Source: DATKEH01 sp035546355 (GTDB lineage Bacteria; Acidobacteriota; Thermoanaerobaculia; Multivoradales; JAIOJS01). From it: a DNA stretch of 12,691 bases. Position numbers and translations under genes: made by a program. The stretch covers positions 1-12,691 of the forward strand of contig DATKEH010000406.1 in assembly GCA_035546355.1 (NCBI GenBank). Direction: 5' to 3'. The notes under the pieces are model-generated. The model was given only the letters and a program-made list of their open reading frames with translations, did no database searches and was not told the origin of the DNA. Below are positions 6,532 to 12,691 of this stretch, piece after piece (position 1 is the first letter of the stretch; every line of letters begins with the position of its first letter).

Positions 6532-7626
6532 TCAAGGGCTGGCGCGCAAGGCGTCGGCGAGGCGGCCGACGCCCTCCCGCAGCGTCTCCTCGGCGGCGGC
6601 GAAGGAGAGGCGTAGCCAGCCGCGGCCGGCGGAACCGAAGGCCTCGCCTGGCACCACCACCACCACGCCGCGCCGCGCCAGGTCGAGGGCCAGCGCCTCG
6701 GTGCTCTGCCGCACCCGCGCTCGCACGTCGAGGTAGAGGTAGAAGGCCCCTCGCGGCTCCTGCCAGCGCACGCCGCCCGGCAAGGAGGGCAGCAGCCCGC
6801 GGAGCACCTGCCAGCGCTGGCGGTACAGCTGGCGCACCGGGTCGAGCGCCGCCGGTGGCAAAGCCAGGCCGGCCAGCGCCGCGGCCTGGGCCAGCGAGGG
6901 AGCGCAGGTGACCAGGTGCTGGTGCAGCGGCAGCAGCCGGCGCACCAGGCCCGGCGCGGCGATCAGCCATCCCAGGCGCAGGCCGGTGAGGGCCAGCGAC
7001 TTGGAGATGCCGCCGACGTGCAGCACCCGCGCCCCCTGGGGGTAGCGGGGGGGCTCGTCGCCCAGCCAGAGCTCGTCGTAGACCTCGTCGGAGAGCAGCC
7101 AGAATCCGCTCTGCTCGGCCAGCGCCGCCAGGCGCTCCCAGTCCTCGGCCGGCGCCACCTCGCCGGTCGGGTTGTCGGGCGAGGCGAGGACGAGCAGCCG
7201 CGTGGCGGGGGAGACCGCCGCCGCGAGCCGCTGGCGGGGAGCCCGCACCGCCCGGCCGCCGGCGACCCCGACCAGCGCTTCGTACGAGGGGTAGGCGTGC
7301 TGCGGAATCACCACCTCGTCTCCCGGCTCGACGAGCCCGAGGATGGCCAGGGCCAGCGCCTCCTGCGAGCCGGTGGTGATGACCACGGATGCGCCGTCGC
7401 TGCCGTGGTGAGGCCGCCGCCGCGCCACCGCCCGCCGCAGGTCCTGGCGCCCGGCGTTGGCGGTGTAGGCGAAATCGCCCGCCGCCACGGCGGCGGCCAG
7501 TGCCTCGCGCACCGGCCCGGGGACCGCGTGCATGGGGCGGCCGAGGGAGAGGTCGGGAGTGCCGGGGGCGGCCTCGGCGACGACGCGGCGGATCAGCGAC
7601 AGCGAGGGCAGGCGGCGGCCGGGCAC
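6532..7626 (-). CDS. dapC: class I PLP aminotransferase, probable N-succinyldiaminopimelate aminotransferase
   Basis: A fold-type I PLP aminotransferase of 364 residues: GSQEALALAILGLV (86-99), VIPQHAYPSYEAL (106-118), SPDNPTGEV (149-157) with cofactor-facing Asn152, LLSDEVYDELW (178-188) with Asp180, and ISKSLALTGLRLGW (207-220) with Schiff-base Lys209. The family alone does not fix substrate. Placement directly after dapD, which makes N-succinyl-2-amino-6-ketopimelate, indicates it transfers an amino group from glutamate to that product (DapC role); the succinyl route needs such an enzyme and no other is present. Start: no in-frame ATG is available; GTG at 7626 lies two bases after the dapD stop, but the GGAG there is too close for ideal ribosome binding, so the exact N-terminus is uncertain. 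The enzyme begins shorter than many relatives. ArgD-like or general aspartate aminotransferases are alternatives on sequence alone. Last gene of the operon. Confidence 0.85.
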   Translation of the reverse strand: MPGRRLPSLSLIRRVVAEAAPGTPDLSLGRPMHAVPGPVREALAAAVAAGDFAYTANAGRQDLRRAVARRRPHHGSDGASVVITTGSQEALALAILGLVEPGDEVVIPQHAYPSYEALVGVAGGRAVRAPRQRLAAAVSPATRLLVLASPDNPTGEVAPAEDWERLAALAEQSGFWLLSDEVYDELWLGDEPPRYPQGARVLHVGGISKSLALTGLRLGWLIAAPGLVRRLLPLHQHLVTCAPSLAQAAALAGLALPPAALDPVRQLYRQRWQVLRGLLPSLPGGVRWQEPRGAFYLYLDVRARVRQSTEALALDLARRGVVVVVPGEAFGSAGRGWLRLSFAAAEETLREGVGRLADALRASP

Positions 7627-7628
7627 TC

Positions 7629-8456
7629 CTACCGCAGGGCCTCCTCGAGCGTGGTCTTGGCGTCGGTGCGGTCGTCGCGGTACTTGACGATCACCGGCGC
7701 GGCGAGGGCCAGGCCCTGCTGGCGGGCGAACGCGCCCGCGGCCGGCCGGCTGCCCATCACCACCACCGCCCCGGCGGGGATCACCAGCGGCAGCCCCGCC
7801 GCGGCCGCCAACGTCTCCTCCCGCACCAGGTCGTAGACGCGGCTCGAGCCGGTCAACACCACGCCCGCGGCGAGCACCGCCCGCCGCTGCACCACGACCC
7901 CCTCGTAGAGACCGGCGTTGCCGCCGACGAAGACGTCGTCCTCGACGATGACCGGCAGGGCGCCGATCGGCTCCAGCACGCCGCCCACCTGCGCCGCGGC
8001 CGACAGGTGCACGCGCTTGCCGATCTGGGCGCAGGAGCCGACCAGGGCGTGGCTGTCGATCATCGTGCCTTCGTCGACGAAGGCGCCCACGTTGACGTAG
8101 GAGGGTGGCATCAACACCACCCGCGCCGCCACGTGTGCGCCGCGGCGGATGGCGGTGCCGCCGGGCACGGCGCGCACCCCGGGCGGCGGGGCGGTCAGGG
8201 TCAGCAGGGTGTCGCGATCGCGAAAGGCCATCGGCCGCGCGGCGACGTCGACGTCGCGGCCGCAGGTGAAGGCGGCCAGGATCCCCCGCTTGACCCACTC
8301 CTCGGCCCGCCAGCCGGTGGCGGACTGCCGATCGCGGACCGCGGCCCGCACCTCCCCGGCCTCCAGGGCGGCGAACAGCTCCTCCAGGACCGGCAGCGCC
8401 TCCTCGCGCGAGCGGGACGGGAGCCCCGCGACCGCCTCGGCCAGCGTCGCGGTCAC
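7629..8456 (-). CDS. dapD: 2,3,4,5-tetrahydropyridine-2,6-dicarboxylate N-succinyltransferase
   Basis: Succinylates tetrahydrodipicolinate using succinyl-CoA, committing the pathway to the succinylase branch of lysine and diaminopimelate synthesis; trimeric, cytosolic, left-handed beta-helix. The 275 residues match E. coli DapD (274). An N-terminal helical domain with EEWVKRGILAAF is followed by hexapeptide-repeat sequence: PPSYVNVGAFVDEGTMIDS, VGSCAQIGKRVHLSAAAQ, GGVLEPIGALPVIVEDD, then GNAGLYEGVVV and IPAGAVVVMGSRP, ending with VIVKYRD near the C-terminus. The SCAQIGK and GGVLEP motifs are diagnostic. NAGLYEG replaces the RSEVVEG of E. coli, indicating a different subgroup. The start is GTG, overlapping the dapA stop as GTGA, without a visible Shine-Dalgarno, so coupling to dapA is likely. 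Confidence 0.95.
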   Translation of the reverse strand: MTATLAEAVAGLPSRSREEALPVLEELFAALEAGEVRAAVRDRQSATGWRAEEWVKRGILAAFTCGRDVDVAARPMAFRDRDTLLTLTAPPPGVRAVPGGTAIRRGAHVAARVVLMPPSYVNVGAFVDEGTMIDSHALVGSCAQIGKRVHLSAAAQVGGVLEPIGALPVIVEDDVFVGGNAGLYEGVVVQRRAVLAAGVVLTGSSRVYDLVREETLAAAAGLPLVIPAGAVVVMGSRPAAGAFARQQGLALAAPVIVKYRDDRTDAKTTLEEALR

Positions 8457-9373
8457 GAGACCGGGACCGGCTCGGCGGTGGCCCGCAGCCCCGCCTCCTC
8501 GAGGGCGCGCTCGATGCGCGGCTCGTTCGCCGGATCGAGCGGCACCAGCGGCAGGCGCAGGTGGGGCTCGATGAGTCCCAGCCGCGCCAGCGCCCATTTG
8601 ACCGGCACCGGGTTGCTCTCGCAGAAGTTGGCTCGCATCAGCGGCAGCAGGCTGGCGTGCAGCTCGGCGGCCCGCGGCCGGTCGCCGGCCAGCGCCGCCT
8701 CGACCAGCGACACCAGCAGCTCGGGCGCCTCGTTGGATACGACGGCGATCACTCCGTCGCCGCCCAGCGCCACGATCGGCAGGGTCAGCGAGTCCTCCCC
8801 GGAGAGCACCGCGAAGCCGTCGGGACGGTGACGCAGGATCTCGGAGACGTCTTCGAGGCGGCCCGAAGCTTCCTTGACAGCGACGAAGGGCTCCTCCGCC
8901 GCCAGCTCGAGGACCGTCTCCGGCTGCATGTGGACGCCGGTGCGGCCCGGCACGTCGTAGAGCACGATGGGCAGGTCCACGGCCTCGGCGATGGCGCGGA
9001 AATGGGCGGCGAGGCCGCGCTGCTGCGGTTTGTTGTAGTAGGGCGTCACCACCAGCAGCGCGTCGGCGCCGGCCTGCAGGCAGCGGCGCGACAAGTCGAT
9101 CGCCTTCTGGGTGTCGTTGCTCCCCGAGCCGGCGATCACCTGCACCGGCCGCGACCCCTGGCGCGCCTCCTCCACGACCACCGACACCACCCGCTGGTGC
9201 TCGTCGGCGAAGAGCGTCGCCCCCTCGCCGGTGGTGCCGCACGGGACCACGCCGGCGACCCCGCCGTCGATCTGGCGGCGCACGAGGCGCCGCAGCGCCG
9301 CCTCGTCGACGGCGCCGTCGGCGGTGAACGGGGTGACGAGGGCGGTGAAGACGCCTTGCAGCATGCGGGTCAT
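8453..9373 (-). CDS. dapA: 4-hydroxy-tetrahydrodipicolinate synthase
   Basis: Condenses pyruvate with aspartate semialdehyde, the first lysine-specific step; cytosolic (beta/alpha)8 barrel, usually a tetramer. The 306-residue protein carries the pyruvate-binding GTTGEGATL (46-54), TPYYNKPQQRGL (110-121), the catalytic YDVPGRTG (139-146) with Tyr139, and AVKEASG (165-171) with Schiff-base Lys167. GEDSLTLPIVALGGDGVIAVVSN and the C-terminal NFCESNPVPVKWAL complete the family pattern. Start chosen at 9373 because GGAGGAG lies 6 nt upstream, while Met4 would be too far from it; the ATG also overlaps the dapB stop as ATGA. No key residue is missing. Its product is passed to DapB, the preceding gene. 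Confidence 0.98.
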   Translation of the reverse strand: MTRMLQGVFTALVTPFTADGAVDEAALRRLVRRQIDGGVAGVVPCGTTGEGATLFADEHQRVVSVVVEEARQGSRPVQVIAGSGSNDTQKAIDLSRRCLQAGADALLVVTPYYNKPQQRGLAAHFRAIAEAVDLPIVLYDVPGRTGVHMQPETVLELAAEEPFVAVKEASGRLEDVSEILRHRPDGFAVLSGEDSLTLPIVALGGDGVIAVVSNEAPELLVSLVEAALAGDRPRAAELHASLLPLMRANFCESNPVPVKWALARLGLIEPHLRLPLVPLDPANEPRIERALEEAGLRATAEPVPVS

Positions 9374-10068
9374 GGTCGGCTCCTCCGGGATTCGTTTGCC
9401 GCGTGTTCCAGAAACTGCTCGAAGCTCACCGGGCCGGCGGGGCGAGAGGCCACCAGCCACTCGGCGGCGGCCACCGCGCCGGCGGCGAAGGCGCGTCGCG
9501 AGCGGGCGCGGTGTGCCAGCTCGAGGGTCTCCTCGGCGCCCTCGAACAGCACCAGGTGCTCGCCGGGCTGGCCGCCGTGGCGCAGCGCCACCACGGGCGG
9601 CTCGGCGCCGCGCTCGGCCGCCACCGTCGCCGCCAGCAGACGCGCCGTCCCCGACGGGCTGTCGCGCTTGCGGTTGTGGTGGCGCTCGACGATCCCCGGC
9701 TCGAACTCGGCGAAGGGGGCCAGGCGCCGCGCCGCCTCGGCCACCAGCGCGCGCAGCACCGCGACGCCGATCGAGAAGTTGGCGGCCACCAGCAGCGGCG
9801 TGCCGCGGGCGGCCGCGGCGTCGCGGGCGGCGGTCGCGTCCCAGCCGGTGGTGCCGCACACCGTGGGCACCCCGAGCTCGACCAGCCCGAGGACGTTGCG
9901 CTCCGCGGCTTCCGGGCGGGTGAACTCGAACGCCAGGTCGGCGCCCTCGACCGCCCGCAGGTCGTCGCCGGCGCCGATGGTGGCCGCCATCGCGTGGCCG
10001 CGCTCCTCCCATTGCGCCGCGACGGCGCGGCCCATCCTGCCGGGGCCCACGAGGGCGGCAGTCAACAT
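9370..10068 (-). CDS. dapB: 4-hydroxy-tetrahydrodipicolinate reductase
   Basis: NAD(P)H-dependent reductase giving tetrahydrodipicolinate from the DapA product; cytosolic. The 232 residues are shorter than E. coli DapB (about 270): the segment between the N-terminal VGPGRMGRAVA (7-17) and FEFTRPEAAERN (47-58) is compact, as in the short subgroup. Further motifs are VCGTTGWD (70-77), AANFSIGVAVL (95-105), the active-site ERHHNRKRDSPSGTA (128-142 region) with His130, His131 and Lys134, and EGAEETLELAHRARSR (176-191). The ATG lies inside the lysC 3' end (7-nt overlap) and begins just before the Rossmann strand, so no other start works. Shine-Dalgarno is weak (GAAGG touching the ATG), so expression is probably coupled to lysC. 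Confidence 0.96.
   Translation of the reverse strand: MLTAALVGPGRMGRAVAAQWEERGHAMAATIGAGDDLRAVEGADLAFEFTRPEAAERNVLGLVELGVPTVCGTTGWDATAARDAAAARGTPLLVAANFSIGVAVLRALVAEAARRLAPFAEFEPGIVERHHNRKRDSPSGTARLLAATVAAERGAEPPVVALRHGGQPGEHLVLFEGAEETLELAHRARSRRAFAAGAVAAAEWLVASRPAGPVSFEQFLEHAANESRRSRP
9380..9386 (-). promoter_or_regulatory. dapA: ribosome binding site of dapA within the dapB 3' end
   Basis: GGAGGAG on the minus strand, 6 nt before the ATG at 9373 and inside the last codons of dapB. It is among the strongest ribosome sites in the window and decides between Met1 and Met4 of DapA. Confidence 0.8.
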
Positions 10069-11372
10069 CCTTCGGCGCTACTCTCGGGGCCGGAGAAGAA
10101 GGCCTGGTGGAGATCAGCGAGCACCGCCGGCGCCTCGGCGAGGGGTACCAGCACGCTGAGGTGAGTATCGCACCGCGACCCGGCGGCGTGCAGGGCTCCG
10201 CGGCCGGCCAGCGCCGCGGCCGCCCGCTCGGCGACGTCGGCGGCGCTGGCGCCGACCAGCGACAGCAGGGCGACCCGCTCGCCGGCGTCGCCGTTCCAGG
10301 TGAGCGCCTCTCCCGCCGGCGCGCCGGCCTTGGTGGCGGTGAGCGACTGCAGCCGCCGCGCCTGGCTCGGCCAGCTGGAGCCCCCGTTGAGGCCGTGGCA
10401 GGGGTAGCGGCCGGGGAGGCGGGTGGCCGACATCGGCCCGGCGGCGGCGAGGCCACGCACGGCGGGCACGCCGGCGACGCCGCGGATCAGGGTCCCGGGC
10501 GCTTCGGGACGGAAGGTGTTGCGGACGCGGACGGCGGTGCCGGCGCGCGCCGCCAGCGGGATGGTGGCGTAGTGCAGCACTTGCGCTCCGAGGAGCGTCA
10601 GCTCGGCGGCCTCGCGATAGGAGAGGTGCGGCACCAGCCGGGCGCCGGGCACCGAGCGCGGGTCGGCGGTGTAGACGCCGTCGACGTCCTTGAAGACCTC
10701 CAACAGCTCGGCGCCGAGCGCCGCGGCGAGCAGCGCGGCCGAGGTGTCGGAGCCGTCCCATCCCAGGGTGGTGGTGTCGCCGCGGCGCGTGACGCCGACG
10801 AAGCCGCCGGTGACCACCAGCCGGCGCGCCGCCAGGTGCGCCCGTGCGTGTCGTTCGCAGGCGGCAGCGGTCCTCGGCTGGTCCGGCCGCGCCTCGCCGA
10901 ACCGCTCGTCGGTGGCCACCAGCTCGCGGGGGTCGATCCAGGCCACCGGCTGCTCCCGGCTGGCCAGGGCGGCGGCGAGGATGCGCGAGGAGAGCAGCTC
11001 GCCGGCGGCGAGGAGGCGGTCGCTGGCCACGGGGCGCAGGCGACCCGCCCGTCGAATGCCGGCGAGGAGCACGCCCAGCTCCTTCTCCTCGGCGGCGAAG
11101 GGGTCGTCCAGGGCGGCCCGCCGGGCGGCGTCGGCCACCTCGGCCGCCACCTCGCGGTGCTGCGCGAACAGCTCACCGAGCTGACGGCGCGCCGCCGGCA
11201 GCTCGCCGGCCTCCGCCAGGCGCCCGAGGGCGAGCAGCCGTCGCGTCACCCGTGCCATGGCCGACACCACGACCAGGCAGCCCTCCGGCCGCCGCGCCGC
11301 CGCCAGGTCGCACACCCGCGCCACACAGGCGGCGTCGGCCACCGAGGTACCGCCGAACTTGCAGACGATCAC
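10062..11372 (-). CDS. lysC: aspartate kinase, with a degenerate first ACT domain
   Basis: Phosphorylates aspartate, the entry step of the aspartate-family pathway; cytosolic. The 436-residue protein has the kinase signature KFGGTSVADA (5-14), VVSAMARVTRRLL (35-47), a catalytic core TTLGWDGSDTSAALLA (201-216; related enzymes read RGGSD or LGRNGSD) and FKDVDGVYTADPR (227-239), LSYREAAELTLLGAQVLH (250-267). A C-terminal ACT-like stretch is visible at 366-427 (RVALLSLVGASAADV ... LSVLVPLAEAPAVLADLHQAFF), aligning with the second ACT domain of E. coli LysC. The part that should form ACT1, 300-362, is shorter and lacks its usual hydrophobic strand and lysine-binding pattern. No frameshift was found that would restore it. 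GTG start overlaps the asd stop (GTGA) with GGAGG 7 nt before. Monofunctional; no homoserine dehydrogenase domain is attached. The aspartokinase call is sure; regulation is inferred. Confidence 0.95.
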   Translation of the reverse strand: MIVCKFGGTSVADAACVARVCDLAAARRPEGCLVVVSAMARVTRRLLALGRLAEAGELPAARRQLGELFAQHREVAAEVADAARRAALDDPFAAEEKELGVLLAGIRRAGRLRPVASDRLLAAGELLSSRILAAALASREQPVAWIDPRELVATDERFGEARPDQPRTAAACERHARAHLAARRLVVTGGFVGVTRRGDTTTLGWDGSDTSAALLAAALGAELLEVFKDVDGVYTADPRSVPGARLVPHLSYREAAELTLLGAQVLHYATIPLAARAGTAVRVRNTFRPEAPGTLIRGVAGVPAVRGLAAAGPMSATRLPGRYPCHGLNGGSSWPSQARRLQSLTATKAGAPAGEALTWNGDAGERVALLSLVGASAADVAERAAAALAGRGALHAAGSRCDTHLSVLVPLAEAPAVLADLHQAFFSGPESSAEGC

Positions 11373-12451
11373 GGCGTCGCCTCCGCGGTGGGGAGGGGCG
11401 TGGGGTTCCGCAGCAGCCCCCGCGCCGCCAGCAGCTCGGCGTTGAGCAGCGCGGCGCCGGCGGCGCCGCGCACCGTGTTGTGCACCAACAGCACGAACCG
11501 CAGGTCGAGCACCGGGTCGGCGCGCAGTCGCCCGATCGACACGGTCATGCCGCCGCCGCGCTCGACGTCCCTTCGCGGCTGCGGCGCGTCCGCCGCGGTG
11601 AGCACCTCCAGCGGGCGCTCCGGGGCCGTCGGCAGGCGGCGGTCCTGGGGCTCGCCGCGGAACCCGGTCAGAGCCTCGCTCACCGCCGCCAGGGAGGCCC
11701 GGTCGCGCAGGCGCACAGACACCGCCGCCAGGTGACCGTCCACCACCGGCACGCGGTGCGCGGCGGCGGAGATCGGGAAGTCGGCATCGAGGATCTTCAG
11801 CGGCTCGCTCTCGATCTTCTCCTCCTCGCCGGCGATGAAGGGCACCACGTTGGCGGTGGCGGCGAGCGACGGGACCCCGGGGTAACCGGCCCCCGAGAGG
11901 GCCTGGAAGGTGGTCACCAACACCGCTTCGACGCCGAACGTGCGGTGCAGCGGCGCCAGCGCCAGCGCCAGCCCGGTAACCACGCAGTTGGGGTTGCAGA
12001 CGATGCCGCCGCCGGCCGCTGCCCACTGCTGGCGAGACAGCAGCTCGACCGCGTCGGGGTTGATCTCGGGGACGAGCAGGGGCACGTCGGGGTGCATGCG
12101 GAAGCGGCTGGCATTGGACACCACCAGGTGGCCGCGGCCGGCGTACTCGGGCTCGAGCTCGGCGGCCGCGGCCGACGACAGGGCCGAGAACACCAGCCGT
12201 GAGCGCAGCGCCGAGCCCGCGGGCAGCACCGGCAGCGACACCGCCTCCGGAGGGGGATCCGGGCTCACCAGCCACTCAGCCGCCTCGGCGTAGGACCGGC
12301 CGGCGGAGCGGTCCGAGCCGACCACTTCGGTCAGCGCGAACCAGGGGTGACGGGCCAGCCGCTCGACCAGGCGCTGGCCGACCATGCCGGTGGCGCCGAG
12401 CACGGCGACCGGGGTCCTGTCGGGCAGCGACGGACTCGCGGAGCTGTCCAT
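11369..12451 (-). CDS. asd: aspartate-semialdehyde dehydrogenase, archaeal/fungal type
   Basis: NADPH-dependent reductive dephosphorylation of aspartyl phosphate to aspartate semialdehyde, the branch point to lysine, threonine and methionine; cytosolic. The 360 residues have VAVLGATGMVGQRLVE (15-30), VSNASRFRMHPDVPLLVPEINP (111-132 region), IVCNPNCVVTGLALA (150-164) with catalytic Cys156, TTFQALSGAGYPG (180-192), IAGEEEKIESE (206-216), AHRVPVVDGHLAAVSV (231-246) with His240, and LLVHNTVRGAAGAALLNAELL (321-341). The SGAGYPGVP and GEEEKIE patterns and length match the yeast Hom2/archaeal class more than E. coli Asd. The ATG at 12451 leaves about 12 residues before the Rossmann strand; no Shine-Dalgarno is seen. 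The gap to the upstream gene is 42 nt with no promoter visible, so asd may be co-transcribed with it. Confidence 0.96.
   Translation of the reverse strand: MDSSASPSLPDRTPVAVLGATGMVGQRLVERLARHPWFALTEVVGSDRSAGRSYAEAAEWLVSPDPPPEAVSLPVLPAGSALRSRLVFSALSSAAAAELEPEYAGRGHLVVSNASRFRMHPDVPLLVPEINPDAVELLSRQQWAAAGGGIVCNPNCVVTGLALALAPLHRTFGVEAVLVTTFQALSGAGYPGVPSLAATANVVPFIAGEEEKIESEPLKILDADFPISAAAHRVPVVDGHLAAVSVRLRDRASLAAVSEALTGFRGEPQDRRLPTAPERPLEVLTAADAPQPRRDVERGGGMTVSIGRLRADPVLDLRFVLLVHNTVRGAAGAALLNAELLAARGLLRNPTPLPTAEATP
11380..11384 (-). promoter_or_regulatory. lysC: ribosome binding site of lysC within the asd 3' end
   Basis: GGAGG on the minus strand, 7 nt before the lysC GTG, inside the last asd codons. 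It supports the GTG start, which places the KFGGTS motif at residues 5-10 as is normal for aspartokinases. Confidence 0.7.
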
Positions 12452-12493
12452 GGGACGAGCTGGAGCAAAGAGCCTGCCAGGAGATCCGGTCGG

Positions 12494-12691
12494 CTACTGC
12501 TCGTCGCCGGCGAACCGCACCTCGACGCGGTCCGCCCTCCGCTCCACCTCCGGCTCGGAGGCCTGGTCGCGCAACTCGAACACCACCTGCACCACCGCCC
12601 CGGAAGCGCTCGCAGCGTCGGTGGAGCGGATGCTCGCCACCGGGCCGTCGGGAAACTCGCGGTAGCCGCAAGCGGCGCCGCACGCGCAGCC
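12494..12691 (-). CDS. C-terminal 65 codons of an unrecognised gene, cut by the window edge
   Basis: An open frame on the minus strand enters at the last base of the window and ends with TAG at 12496-12494. About 61 of 65 codons end in G or C, matching true genes here, and the adjacent frames read as Arg/Gly-rich shadows. The fragment starts with a Cys-spaced GCACGAACGYREF, and its second half alternates hydrophobic and charged residues, as in VVQVVFELRDQ (33-43) and DRVEVRFAGDEQ at the end, suggesting beta strands. No family is recognised; the Cys cluster may be part of a metal site or disulfide. It lies 42 nt upstream of asd on the same strand, so it may belong to the same operon. The start and total length are unknown. 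Confidence 0.6.
   Translation of the reverse strand, partial: GCACGAACGYREFPDGPVASIRSTDAASASGAVVQVVFELRDQASEPEVERRADRVEVRFAGDEQ

Noticed and set aside
10300..10460. Frameshift destroying the LysC ACT1 domain
   Set aside because: Neighbouring frames over this stretch give no ACT-like sequence and the lysC frame stays open to its normal end, so shortening or divergence is more likely than a sequencing error.
8561..11735. Two long plus-strand open frames (8561-10159 and 10107-11735) opposite dapA, dapB, lysC and asd
   Set aside because: Both lie antisense to conserved lysine genes and carry no recognisable motif; composition is biased.
12452..12493. Lysine riboswitch or attenuator before asd
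   Set aside because: The gap is only 42 nt, too short for an L-box, and shows no hairpin with a U-run.
12384..12665. Plus-strand small open frame at the right end
   Set aside because: Antisense to asd and to the partial gene, with no ribosome site or motif.
12276..12683. Minus-strand open frame overlapping the asd start
   Set aside because: Arg/Gly-rich translation without motifs. It overlaps the asd N-terminus, and the adjacent frame ending at 12494 has the better codon pattern.
1..12691. Mobile elements, CRISPR arrays, tRNA or rRNA genes, toxin-antitoxin or defence genes
   Set aside because: Reading both strands, I saw no spaced direct repeats, transposase-like products, tRNA-like folds or defence motifs; nearly all the DNA is accounted for by core metabolic genes.

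Overview
The window is a compact stretch of bacterial housekeeping biosynthesis with very high G+C (roughly 70% or more by eye) and near-exclusive G/C at third codon positions. I see no transposases, integrases, CRISPR arrays, rRNA/tRNA genes or phage genes. Layout and protein types fit a high-GC Gram-negative bacterium: C5-pathway heme genes behind a CcsA/HemX-like protein, a succinylase-type lysine operon, and an aspartate-semialdehyde dehydrogenase of the archaeal/fungal type. Acidobacteriota or Myxococcota-like lineages are my guess, but this is inference and not proven.

Left part (2-4917, minus strand). A tight heme operon runs leftward in the order ccsA/hemX-like (4917-4093), hemA (4093-2777), hemC (2780-1860), hemD (1863-1057). 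Every junction overlaps by 1-4 nt (TGATG, ATGA, GTGA), implying translational coupling. HemA makes glutamate-1-semialdehyde from charged tRNA-Glu, HemC builds hydroxymethylbilane and HemD closes it to uroporphyrinogen III; hemL and hemB are not here. After a 98-nt gap follows arcC (carbamate kinase, 958-2), which has its own AT-rich -10-like box so close to its ATG that it may be nearly leaderless.

Middle (4918-6531). A 237-nt divergent intergenic region separates ccsA from purA (adenylosuccinate synthetase, 5155-6483), the only rightward gene. It holds a reasonable sigma70-like promoter for purA (-35 TTGCCG, 17-nt spacer, -10 TACTGT) and a small inverted repeat close to the ccsA start. purA ends convergently with the lysine operon, 48 nt apart, with a GC hairpin between them.

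Right part (6532-12691, minus strand). A lysine/diaminopimelate operon reads asd (12451-11369), lysC (11372-10062), dapB (10068-9370), dapA (9373-8453), dapD (8456-7629), and a class I aminotransferase, probably dapC (7626-6532). Five of the six genes touch or overlap the next; the dapD/dapC junction has a 2-nt gap. Together they take aspartate to N-succinyl-LL-diaminopimelate; dapE, dapF and lysA must lie elsewhere. Upstream of asd, the C-terminal 65 codons of an unrecognised gene run off the right edge.

The most unusual points are an aspartokinase whose first ACT regulatory domain is unrecognisable, an archaeal/fungal-type Asd inside an otherwise bacterial operon, a CcsA-family protein with a degenerate tryptophan-rich motif, and an isolated, possibly leaderless carbamate kinase. 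I found no convincing new biological system: the window is mostly ordinary core metabolism.
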